From contig JAJRSE010000122.1 in assembly GCA_024278955.1 (NCBI GenBank), forward strand, positions 1 to 42,328: a DNA stretch of 42,328 nucleotides, in the 5' to 3' direction. This stretch comes from Planctomycetota bacterium (lineage in GTDB: Bacteria; Planctomycetota; Planctomycetia; Pirellulales; Lacipirellulaceae). A program made the position numbers and the translations under genes. Each line of letters begins with the position of its first letter. Positions within the stretch are counted from its first letter, which is position 1. The notes under the pieces are model-generated. The model was not told the DNA's origin. It was given only the letters and a program-made list of their open reading frames with translations, and did no database searches. Of the stretch, positions 35,750-42,328 are shown piece by piece.

Positions 35750-36133
35750 TTAGAGTTCGATCGTTGCTTCAACCGTGCGAGTTACTTCGCCTGCAACCCC
35801 TTTCGAGGTCACGATCACGGTGTGGTTTGCACCGTCAACGACTGTGGCTTCGTAGGTGTCGTCGCTTGGGTATTTGCCGTCCGTAATGACACCTCGCCAT
35901 GTGCTATCGGCTTCTAGTTGTGCTGCAACCTCATGCACTCCTGCGTTGGCTAAATAAAGGGCCTCTTCATATTCCATCGAATTCCGCATGGCCGACAATT
36001 GCAAAGTGGTCGTGTCGAGCACGTTGACTACCATCAGCGTGACGATAGAAATGACTAACAGCGCGAATAACAATGCCGCGCCACGTCGTGGCTCGACTCG
36101 CGAGGTTCGTTTTTTTGCACGATTAAATATCAT
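35750..36133 (-). CDS. GspK/PilX-like minor pseudopilin
   Basis: This 127-residue protein has a basic N-terminus and a prepilin-type hydrophobic helix (GAALLFALLVISIVTLMVV). As in GspK and PilX, position five of the mature protein is not Glu. The predicted cut is after RRG. The C-terminal part is short for GspK (normally about 300 residues), which favours a PilX-like role or a reduced minor pseudopilin. It lies between the GspJ-like and PilMN-like genes. Confidence 0.75.
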   Translation of the reverse strand: MIFNRAKKRTSRVEPRRGAALLFALLVISIVTLMVVNVLDTTTLQLSAMRNSMEYEEALYLANAGVHEVAAQLEADSTWRGVITDGKYPSDDTYEATVVDGANHTVIVTSKGVAGEVTRTVEATIEL

Positions 36134-36172
36134 GGCAGTGTCTATCCAGTAAGTAATGCTGAAGATTCGTTG

Positions 36173-36685
36173 CTACCACGAGCGAAGATGCCCATAACCA
36201 GTAAATGTTTCGGAACTTACATAAGCCGGTGGAGGTCTAGGTAGGTCGATGCCTACACCGAGGTAAATTGTATGAATCAACCCCACATCGGATGTAGGAA
36301 CAGACGCAGTGCTGAGGCTCACGATACTGAGATAGCTGATGTCCGATGCCAAGAGATCGGTTGCCGTTCCAACGCCGAATTGCACTTCTCCGTTGTTATA
36401 CTCCCAAACGAGCGTATCGCCGTTGGGCATCAATAAGGAAAGGCCGGAATGAGAAGTTGCTTGCACGGCAATTGCTTGTCTGATGTGGCGTTCGAGGTGT
36501 CTTATCAAAGCAGTCGCGGACTGGCGTATCTCATTGTCCTGATGGTGACGGCTCCAGGCCGCATAGCTGGTACGTACCAGGGCCATGCTCGAGGTCGCGA
36601 TCACGGCCAACATGGCCATCGTCACGGTCATCTCGAGGAGAGTAAAACCAAGCTTGTGTCTGAGACTAGTTCTCTTCATTTTCAT
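36173..36685 (-). CDS. GspJ/PilW-like minor pseudopilin
   Basis: This 170-residue prepilin has a class III leader ending LG before FTLLEMTVTMAMLAVI, with Glu5 present. The size and C-terminal domain fit GspJ or PilW. Its start overlaps the previous gene by 20 bases, with a second possible Met at 36679. It is part of the pseudopilin cluster at 35750-38628. Confidence 0.82.
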   Translation of the reverse strand: MKMKRTSLRHKLGFTLLEMTVTMAMLAVIATSSMALVRTSYAAWSRHHQDNEIRQSATALIRHLERHIRQAIAVQATSHSGLSLLMPNGDTLVWEYNNGEVQFGVGTATDLLASDISYLSIVSLSTASVPTSDVGLIHTIYLGVGIDLPRPPPAYVSSETFTGYGHLRSW

Positions 36686-37121
36686 AAGAATTCAGTTTGG
36701 CGACCTTGGTGCGATAACTCACTTGGGGTTCGTTGGCATCTCGTGTCGAGTTTCCATTCACATCGTCGTAGACCGTAACTCGCAGGTGCGAGAGCTGACC
36801 GGTCAGTCCGCCGTTTGCTGGGTCGTCCGACAGGGTAATTGTCTGATGAATACTCCCAGAGTTGGACGACACATTGGTGTTCGAAGCGAGTGTCCAATTA
36901 TACGCGGCTCGCGCCGCGTAGTCCTCCATATGGCGTCCCGCGTATATGCTAAGCACATTGCGGCGATTCATGTCGCGACTCTTTGCCATGGCATCTCGCA
37001 TCACGCTGAGCGCAGGCACAAGAACCGACGCCATCAATGCGGTAGCCGCAACCATTTCCAACAGCGAAAATCCTCGCCGAGGTTGCTTCTGGGAAGTCCA
37101 TTTTTGTTTGTTTGTTTTCAT
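36666..37121 (-). CDS. GspI/PilV-like minor pseudopilin
   Basis: This 151-residue prepilin has the leader MKTNKQKWTSQKQPRRG before FSLLEMVAATALMASVL, with Gly at -1 and Glu at +5. The mature length fits GspI or PilV. It follows a 167-base gap after the GspH-like gene and overlaps the GspJ-like gene by 20 bases. The protein would lie at the tip of the pseudopilus. Confidence 0.82.
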   Translation of the reverse strand: MKTNKQKWTSQKQPRRGFSLLEMVAATALMASVLVPALSVMRDAMAKSRDMNRRNVLSIYAGRHMEDYAARAAYNWTLASNTNVSSNSGSIHQTITLSDDPANGGLTGQLSHLRVTVYDDVNGNSTRDANEPQVSYRTKVAKLNSYENEEN

Positions 37122-37288
37122 CGCCTAGTGTCCAAGATAGAGTACAGATACTCTGCAAAGGTAGCTTACAAAAGGCGCACGAAAAGCAGTCCAGGTGTTA
37201 AATCCGCTCCCTTCGTAGCCACAGGTAGAAACCGCAATTGTTGCGGCGAGAAAGATTACATCTTCCACCTGCGGCTAATATCGACCTG

Positions 37289-37789
37289 TTACGGCGTCGT
37301 TTCTATCATCTGGACCGCGCCTGTAAGGATCGTGGTCGACACCCGCCAGCTACGATCTGGACCTGCAATCCCTACCGAGTAGCCGGCAAGTGCGGAGCCT
37401 TCAAAATCAAATTCGAGCTCGGTCGACTTAGAAGCCACCGTTACGTCCTGCGGGACAGCGTGAGTTGCGTCGACCTGCAGATTCCCTTTACTCACTCTTC
37501 GGAAAAGGGCAAAGCTACTAACAGACCCACCAGAGGACGTTAGCCGAACATAGTGATTCTCTCCCGTCGAGATCGTACTACGTCGAGCATGAAGTAGTGT
37601 CAGAGAGAGCTTTCGAGCAAACCCCTCAGCACCTCCATTCCCCACAGAAGAATGCCCATAGCGGGCAATGGAAGCAACCGTCAATAGCCCAATCATGGCA
37701 ATGACCGCGGTCAGCTCTAAAAGACTCATGGCTCGTCGCAAAATATCGCGACGAGCCATGGTCGAGGTTCTATTGGGTTTTTTGCCCAT
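37289..37789 (-). CDS. GspH/FimT-like minor pseudopilin with unusual leader
   Basis: This 166-residue protein has a prepilin helix MSLLELTAVIAMIGLL. The residue just before it is Ala (RRA), where prepilin peptidases almost always need Gly. Glu5 is kept. The mature C-terminal beta domain and length fit GspH or FimT. Two starts are possible (37789 or 37759), neither with a good ribosome-binding site. It lies between GspG-like and GspI-like genes, as GspH does in canonical operons. Confidence 0.75.
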   Translation of the reverse strand: MGKKPNRTSTMARRDILRRAMSLLELTAVIAMIGLLTVASIARYGHSSVGNGGAEGFARKLSLTLLHARRSTISTGENHYVRLTSSGGSVSSFALFRRVSKGNLQVDATHAVPQDVTVASKSTELEFDFEGSALAGYSVGIAGPDRSWRVSTTILTGAVQMIETTP

Positions 37790-37807
37790 AAGGACGATCC
37801 CGTTTGC

Positions 37808-38131
37808 CTAATTAACGCGACGCGTTGTCGCATCTAGAGTGTATGCCGAGTTATCCACCGGATTGGCTGGAATTCCGTCTGGGAAATAATTCACATCGGC
37901 ACCAATATCCGTGAGATCGTTCGCTGGCCAACCACCCGTGTTGATATAGTAACGCTCCACAGCACTATTGATGGTCGCCTTGTGATGGTCTCTTACGCGC
38001 TGTCTAGCTGTGTCACTCGAAAGAGTAACACGGGGAACGATAATGGCAGCAATAATGCCCAGAATCGTGACCACAGCCAGCAACTCGAGCAACGAAAATC
38101 CGCCCTTTTTGTTACCATTGCGATTCTTCAT
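37808..38131 (-). CDS. gspG: GspG-like major pseudopilin (copy 1)
   Basis: This 107-residue pseudopilin has the leader MKNRNGNKKGG before FSLLELLAVVTILGIIAA, with Gly-1 and Glu5. The C-terminal YFPDGIPANPVDNSAYTLD belongs to the GspG-type fold. The inner ATG at 38131 is chosen because AGGAG lies about ten bases upstream; the outer ATG at 38149 has none. It is a close paralogue of the next gene upstream (38290-38628). One of the two probably forms the pseudopilus shaft. Confidence 0.85.
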   Translation of the reverse strand: MKNRNGNKKGGFSLLELLAVVTILGIIAAIIVPRVTLSSDTARQRVRDHHKATINSAVERYYINTGGWPANDLTDIGADVNYFPDGIPANPVDNSAYTLDATTRRVN

Positions 38132-38289
38132 TTCCAGGGTACTCCTCATTCAGTATGAAATTATTTTGCTTCGGATGGAGATTTTTTTCTAGGAACCCTA
38201 CGGTTCACAAACAAACGTAGGTTACGAAAAGTGGCTCATGGTAAAAAAAACAGTATTTTGCAAAACCGTCCGTTACGACTACTACAAAA

Positions 38290-38628
38290 TCAGTGGTTAT
38301 GCCCTATGACCAAGCCGGTACTGGCGTCAATAGCGTAGGCAGTTCCGTCCACGGGACAGCTTGAGACTCCTTCTGGAAAGTAATTGCCATCCGCACCAAT
38401 ATCAGACAAATCACTAGCCGGCCAAGACCCCGTGTTATGTTGCCACAGCTCGGCTTGAATCTCGATATCTCCCTTGTTCACATAGCAAGCACCGGCCTTC
38501 GATCCCTCGTTGTAGCTAGAGACCCGAGCAACGACGAGCGTCGCGAGCACTCCTAATATGGCCGTCACAGCGATCAATTCAAGGAGCGAAAATCCGCCTT
38601 GGTCTGATTTTTCAGTCACGATTCTCAT
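38290..38628 (-). CDS. gspG: GspG-like major pseudopilin (copy 2, with a cysteine pair)
   Basis: This 112-residue pseudopilin has the leader MRIVTEKSDQGG before FSLLELIAVTAILGVLAT. Its C-terminal half is the same motif series as copy 1 (SWPASDLSDIGADGNYFPEG against GWPANDLTDIGADVNYFPDG). It differs in two cysteines (ACYVNKG and SSCPVDG) that could form a disulfide in the mature protein. It directly follows the GspF gene in the operon. Confidence 0.85.
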   Translation of the reverse strand: MRIVTEKSDQGGFSLLELIAVTAILGVLATLVVARVSSYNEGSKAGACYVNKGDIEIQAELWQHNTGSWPASDLSDIGADGNYFPEGVSSCPVDGTAYAIDASTGLVIGHNH

Positions 38629-38658
38629 TTTTCCAGCTTCTGCTCTAAAGTCTTTCCA

Positions 38659-39822
38659 CTAACTAATCGTGTTCACCATATCGAACATAGGCAGGTAAAT
38701 CGCTAACAGAACAACCGCAATAGCGCCGGCAAGGCTAATCGTCAAAATCGGCTCAAGCGACGCCACCATCAGGTTGGTCTTGCGTTCGATTTCCTTACGC
38801 AGATATTCGCATATATCATTAGTTGCTCGCGTCAGCTGCCCTGTGCTTTCGCCTACGAGCACCAACTGGTTGACGATCGGAGGAAACATTCCCTCGTGAC
38901 GTTCCAATTCGCTACTAAATTTTTCACCCCGCTGGACCGCTGCTTGCAAGTCAGCAACTCCTTTTCTAACGAGTCGGTTACTAACCGAATCGGCCGTTTC
39001 ACGCAAAGCCTCAGCCAGCGTATACCCAGCCTCCATAAGATTTTCCAATACTTCCATCAACTGTAAAACCGCGATATCGCGAAGCAAGTTTCCGAACAAT
39101 GGCAATCGAAGTAGCGCTCGATCCATGCTCAAAGCAAAATCGTCTCGTTTTCTTAGCTGCTTAATGGCCACGGAGGTCAGGACGATCGTTGCAATAATCA
39201 TCCAACCATAACTATTTGCGAAAGAACCTACGCCGATAAGCAGTTCCGTAATGAAAGGCAGCGGCACACCCGCACTCTCATAGGTCTCCTCAAAAACTGG
39301 CACCACGTACATAAGCAAAAAAGTAATAAGCCCCGACCCCACGACGATCAACAACCCTGGGTAAGAAAGTTTTTTCACCACGTCCTTCTTCAACTCCGCC
39401 GTTTTCCCACGAGAACTCGACAGCTTTTTCAACGTAGCCGCCAGCGTCCCTGAGCGTTCTCCAAGTCGGATCTGATTCACCGTCATTTTGTCGCAAATGT
39501 GTGGAAACAGGGCGATGGCAACACTAAAAGGCATCCCTGATTCAATTTTCCGGCGAAGCGCCTCTAGCACGTTTTTATGCTTTGCAAGCGACTGCTCCTT
39601 TGCCAAAGTAGCCAACGCCTTTGGCAGCGGCACGCCGTTGTCAACTAGCGTCGAGAGCGTACTTAACAGGAACGTCAGTTCATGTGGCTTGAGACGCTCG
39701 TTTGTTTTCTGCGGCTTCGTCAGTGTTTGCCAAAGACTAAGCGACCCCTCAGAGCTCTTCGCCTTTGAAGAAGACGCAGCACTCGTTGCCTTCGAGGCGG
39801 AAAGTCGTTTTCTACGTGCCAT
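38659..39822 (-). CDS. gspF: GspF/PilC inner-membrane platform protein
   Basis: This 387-residue polytopic protein has the two repeated cytoplasmic domains of GspF/PilC (KPHELTFLLSTLSTLVDNGVPLPKAL and GNLLRDIAVLQLMEVLENLMEAGYTL) and three membrane helices, the last near the C-terminus. The first 25 residues are basic and serine-rich. An AGGAAG element lies before the ATG. It should interact with the GspE ATPase encoded just upstream and with the PilMN-like protein. Confidence 0.94.
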   Translation of the reverse strand: MARRKRLSASKATSAASSSKAKSSEGSLSLWQTLTKPQKTNERLKPHELTFLLSTLSTLVDNGVPLPKALATLAKEQSLAKHKNVLEALRRKIESGMPFSVAIALFPHICDKMTVNQIRLGERSGTLAATLKKLSSSRGKTAELKKDVVKKLSYPGLLIVVGSGLITFLLMYVVPVFEETYESAGVPLPFITELLIGVGSFANSYGWMIIATIVLTSVAIKQLRKRDDFALSMDRALLRLPLFGNLLRDIAVLQLMEVLENLMEAGYTLAEALRETADSVSNRLVRKGVADLQAAVQRGEKFSSELERHEGMFPPIVNQLVLVGESTGQLTRATNDICEYLRKEIERKTNLMVASLEPILTISLAGAIAVVLLAIYLPMFDMVNTIS

Positions 39823-39833
39823 CGTTCTTCCTG

Positions 39834-41522
39834 TTATCCAGAGACCTTGTAGAACACTTCCTCAATGGTTGTTTTGCCAGCCAGCACTTGCTCTACTCCA
39901 GCCGAAGCAAGCTCGACAAGCCCCTCCTCAATGCCTAATTCTCGCAATTTTGTCGTAGGCAAGCCTTTTTCGATCGCCTGCGACATCGCTGGTGTCACGA
40001 CCAGAACCTCATAAATGGGGATTCGCCCCAAGTACCCCGTCCCAAGGCATTTCTTGCAACCACGACCCGCATAAAAAATGGCATCCTCAGGAATCTCGAC
40101 GTTATGATTCAGCGATTCAAGATAATGCTGGTTCGGCGCGACAGGCTCTTTGCAATGAGGACATATCGACCGCAACAAACGCTGTGCAATCGATCCGAGC
40201 AGGGCCCCGCCTGTCTTAAAGCAGTCAATCCCCAAGTCGCCTAAACGCGAAATCGCACCAACTGCGTCGTTGGTATGCAAGGTGCTGATCAGCAAGTGAC
40301 CAGTTAAAGCGGCTTGCACGGCAGTCGAGGCCGTTTCGTGATCGCGAATTTCTCCCAACATAATCACGTCGGGATCTTGTCGCATTATGTACTTCAACGC
40401 ATTCGCAAAGCCTAAACCGTGCTCGTTATCCGAAGCAACTTGGTTGATCCCCGGTATTCGATACTCGACAGGGTCTTCCACTGTAACAATGTTTCGGTTT
40501 ACCGAATTGAGCTTTCCGAGCACCGCATACATCGTCGTACTCTTACCTGACCCCGTGGGCCCAGTCACGACGATCATCCCATGAGGCTTATCGATCAGTC
40601 CCTGGATTTTTTTCATGTCCCGATCACTCAGTCCAAGCTGGTCGAGAGAGAAAATGCGATTTCCTTCGTCCAAAAGCCGCATCACGACTTTCTCGCCCCC
40701 TACGGTCGGGATCGTACTCACGCGAAAATTCACGCGGCTGCCTGCCTCGTCAATGCTTAGCTGTCCATCCTGTGGCCGACGGTTTTCTGTCGTATCCATT
40801 GATGCCATCACTTTGATACGTGCAACCACCGCTTCTTCAGTGTGCTTCGGAATCGTCATCACCATTTGAAGTTGACCATCCACCCGATATCGAACACGCA
40901 TTTCTGGCTGGTGGGGTTCTAGATGAATATCGCTCGTACCCGCGTTGATGGCTCCAAGAAGAATCGCCCTCACCAGCCGCACTACCGGCGCCTGGTCTTC
41001 TTCAACTTCCACGTCTTGTTGGAGTTCTTCTTCAATAAGCTCCTCAGCAGCTTCGAGATCAGCCATTTTCATGTCAACGATCGTCTGCCGTGCTACGACA
41101 CGTTCGTCAAAACCGCGATCAAGGGCCGCTTCGATCCCGCCTTGAAGCGAAACCACGGGCTCGACGTGATAGCCGGTTATCAGTTCTGCCTCGCAAATCA
41201 CATCCATGTCATCGGGAGCAAACATTGCAAGCTTCAAGTTTTTTCCGGAAATTTCGACAGGGACCGCCTGGCACTTGCGGGCCAAATCTTCGGGCAAAAG
41301 TCGAACAACCTGTGGATTAATACTTTCTGGGATGACCTCCATGAAAGGGACTCCATACTGTTCGGAGAGCGCCTCTCCGAGTTGATCATTCGTAATCAAT
41401 CCCCGGCGAACAAGAATCGTCCCTAGCAAACCTCGCTCAGATCCTTGCGCAGCCAAAGCACTTTGGAGTTGCCCTTCGGTAACCCAATCGTTCCGAACCA
41501 AGATGTCGCCAAGACGCGCCAT
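39834..41522 (-). CDS. gspE: GspE/PilB assembly ATPase
   Basis: This 562-residue hexameric ATPase powers pseudopilus or pilus assembly. The N-terminal part (residues 1-110) has two short MshEN-like repeats (RLGDILVRNDWVTEGQLQSAL and LLGTILVRRGLITNDQLGEAL), the type that binds cyclic-di-GMP in MshE relatives. Walker A is GPTGSGKSTT, Walker B is VIMLGEIRD, and the Cys4 zinc site is in CPHCKEP and GCKKCLGTG. It is the second gene of the operon after the receiver-like gene. Retention of cyclic-di-GMP binding cannot be judged from sequence alone. Confidence 0.95.
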   Translation of the reverse strand: MARLGDILVRNDWVTEGQLQSALAAQGSERGLLGTILVRRGLITNDQLGEALSEQYGVPFMEVIPESINPQVVRLLPEDLARKCQAVPVEISGKNLKLAMFAPDDMDVICEAELITGYHVEPVVSLQGGIEAALDRGFDERVVARQTIVDMKMADLEAAEELIEEELQQDVEVEEDQAPVVRLVRAILLGAINAGTSDIHLEPHQPEMRVRYRVDGQLQMVMTIPKHTEEAVVARIKVMASMDTTENRRPQDGQLSIDEAGSRVNFRVSTIPTVGGEKVVMRLLDEGNRIFSLDQLGLSDRDMKKIQGLIDKPHGMIVVTGPTGSGKSTTMYAVLGKLNSVNRNIVTVEDPVEYRIPGINQVASDNEHGLGFANALKYIMRQDPDVIMLGEIRDHETASTAVQAALTGHLLISTLHTNDAVGAISRLGDLGIDCFKTGGALLGSIAQRLLRSICPHCKEPVAPNQHYLESLNHNVEIPEDAIFYAGRGCKKCLGTGYLGRIPIYEVLVVTPAMSQAIEKGLPTTKLRELGIEEGLVELASAGVEQVLAGKTTIEEVFYKVSG

Positions 41523-41584
41523 GTGTTATTACTCGTATTTTTATCTGAGGAATTACTTGTAAACGGACCGAATGCCCTGCAACC

Positions 41585-41971
41585 CTATCGGGCCTCCGAC
41601 GCAATCAACAGCCCGTCGATCTTTTTTTCCAGTACCAACGGGTCGTAAGGAGTCACAAGAAACTCGTCGGCTCCCGCGTTGTAAGCTCGCTGGACTTCTT
41701 CCAAATCGGTGTTGGAAGTAAAATAGATAATTGGCAACTCACTGGTACGCGGGTCGTTGCTCAAATGATTGAGAAACTCCACCGATTCCATTTCTGCCAC
41801 ATGACCAACAACAATCAAATTAGGCAACTGCTCCTGAAGCCATTTGGCGGCTTCGTCGGCAGTACTTAGTTTGACAACCTGGTAACCTAGCAATTCCAAG
41901 CGAAACGCCGTGATTTCCATCAGCGTCGGCTCTTCTTCAATCAGCAATATCGTGGCGTCTTCGGGAGTCAT
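41585..41971 (-). CDS. Degenerate response-regulator receiver protein
   Basis: This 128-residue protein is a stand-alone receiver fold. The acidic pair survives (Glu12, Glu13 in LIEEEPT) and a Thr/Ser at 85-86 is kept, but the phosphoacceptor Asp is replaced by Gly56 (LIVVGHVAEM) and the conserved Lys by Thr107 (LVTPYD). It therefore should not be phosphorylated in the usual way. It is the first gene of the secretion/pilus operon, 62 bases before the ATPase gene, so it may be a constitutive binding partner of that machine. Confidence 0.85.
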   Translation of the reverse strand: MTPEDATILLIEEEPTLMEITAFRLELLGYQVVKLSTADEAAKWLQEQLPNLIVVGHVAEMESVEFLNHLSNDPRTSELPIIYFTSNTDLEEVQRAYNAGADEFLVTPYDPLVLEKKIDGLLIASEAR

Positions 41972-42000
41972 CGTTGCTCAATGTCGTTTGGGGTTTAGTG

Positions 42001-42034
42001 GTTAGTAACCAGCCGCTTGCGGCGAATTACTAAC
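42001..42034. promoter_or_regulatory. Palindromic hairpin in the leader of the secretion operon
   Basis: GTTAGTAA (42001-42008) pairs with TTACTAAC (42027-42034), and inside it GCCGC (42012-42016) pairs with GCGGC (42019-42023) around TT. It lies 30 bases upstream of the receiver-like gene start on the minus strand. The inner core resembles REP-like elements of planctomycetes. A regulatory role is unproven. Confidence 0.6.
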
Positions 42035-42227
42035 GACTCTCTACTTAGGAAGCCTTGCAACCGTAGCTTGTAGTTGCGTCTAGTCAACACCCACACGGTC
42101 TCATGCCACACAAACCGGATATTCGCTACCAACCGACCCCGGAGTTTGAACTCCTTGGCGGAAAGGACTGCTAGTCATCCAGACAAAGCTACATTCAGTA
42201 GTTCCAAAAACGGACAAATCCCTCTAG
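42035..42227. other. Intergenic region before the right-edge gene
   Basis: About 190 bases follow the leader hairpin without a plausible gene. A small palindrome GGAGTT-TG-AACTCC lies at 42141-42154. The region must hold the promoters of the minus-strand secretion operon and possibly of the plus-strand gene at 42292. I see no clear -35/-10 pair. Confidence 0.4.
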
Positions 42228-42301
42228 GTGAACGCAAGCTCCCTCTGGTACATGACTTGAGTCAAACCACGTCATCTCCAAGGAGGGAGCCATGCGTTCA
42301 C
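42228..42301 (+). promoter_or_regulatory. Long stem sequestering the ribosome-binding site and start codon
   Basis: GTGAACGCA (42228-42236) pairs with TGCGTTCAC (42293-42301), and GCTCCCTC (42238-42245) pairs with GAGGGAGC (42283-42290), with only a small internal loop. The right arm covers the strong AAGGAGG (42281-42287) and the ATG at 42292. Translation of the downstream gene should be inhibited unless the stem is opened. Inside the loop is a further ATGAC/GTCAT repeat and a TTGAGTCAA palindrome. Confidence 0.75.
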
Positions 42302-42328
42302 GCAGAGAGTATATCATCACGAAGGACG
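42292..42328 (+). CDS. Partial gene running off the right edge
   Basis: An ATG at 42292 with a textbook AAGGAGG five bases upstream opens a frame (MRSRREYIITKD) that runs to the window end. Only 12 codons are visible, so no family can be assigned. The inhibitory leader hairpin at 42228-42301 is a feature known from some transposase genes, which is a hint and not evidence. Confidence 0.55.
   Translation, partial: MRSRREYIITKD

Noticed and set aside
42141..42154. GGAGTT-TG-AACTCC as a tRNA T-arm
   Set aside because: The loop is too short and no acceptor, D or anticodon arms can be found around it.
1..42328. CRISPR arrays, tRNA or rRNA genes, prophage or complete insertion sequences
   Set aside because: No regularly spaced long repeats, no cloverleaf-like sequence, and no integrase, capsid or full transposase gene were seen.

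Overview
The window looks like a chromosomal segment from a planctomycete, probably of the Pirellulales. That assignment is an inference from gene content: intermediate G+C, paralogous prepilins of planctomycete type, large secreted proteins with no recognisable family, REP-like intergenic palindromes, and a metal transporter whose permeases carry DtxR-type domains, as in the related Chlamydiae. I see no rRNA, tRNA, CRISPR array, prophage or complete insertion sequence.

Layout. Positions 235-1959 (minus) hold a GNAT acetyltransferase and a JmjC/cupin-like oxygenase; endonuclease IV (nfo) lies divergently at 2389-3249. Positions 3324-9629 (minus) form a metal-homeostasis locus read from right to left: mntR, an outer-membrane beta-barrel-type protein, then a four-gene TroA/MntA-type ABC importer (binding lipoprotein, ATPase, two permeases). 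Both permeases end in a DtxR-like sensor domain. A Fur-type 7-1-7 palindrome sits upstream of the importer.

Positions 9937-21975 carry mostly plus-strand housekeeping and stress genes: a GNAT enzyme, a complementary pair of M16 peptidase subunits split by a DUF433/DUF5615 toxin-antitoxin pair, a gamma-glutamylcyclotransferase-like protein and sthA (both minus), rarA, an ABM-family monooxygenase, a CbiX-like chelatase, a secreted protein of unknown function, cysK-lipA, and a small winged-helix protein. Positions 22001-25624 (minus) hold a secreted glycerophosphodiester phosphodiesterase and an 891-residue secreted protein of unknown function. Positions 25724-30819 (plus) form a tightly overlapping four-gene cassette built around an ABC-2 exporter.

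Positions 30853-41971 (minus) form one long operon for a type II secretion/type IV pilus-like machine: a degenerate receiver-domain protein, GspE/PilB ATPase, GspF/PilC platform, two GspG-like major pseudopilins, GspH/I/J/K-like minor pseudopilins, a fused PilM-PilN (GspL-like) protein, a PilO/GspM-like protein, a secretin and a PilP-like lipoprotein. No prepilin peptidase or retraction ATPase is in the window. The last bases begin a new plus-strand gene whose ribosome-binding site and start codon lie inside a long hairpin.

The strongest candidates for something unusual are the pair of permease-DtxR fusions next to a free MntR, the receiver without its phosphorylation residues in front of the secretion operon, the sequestered start at the right edge, and the ABC-2 cassette with its unknown membrane partner.
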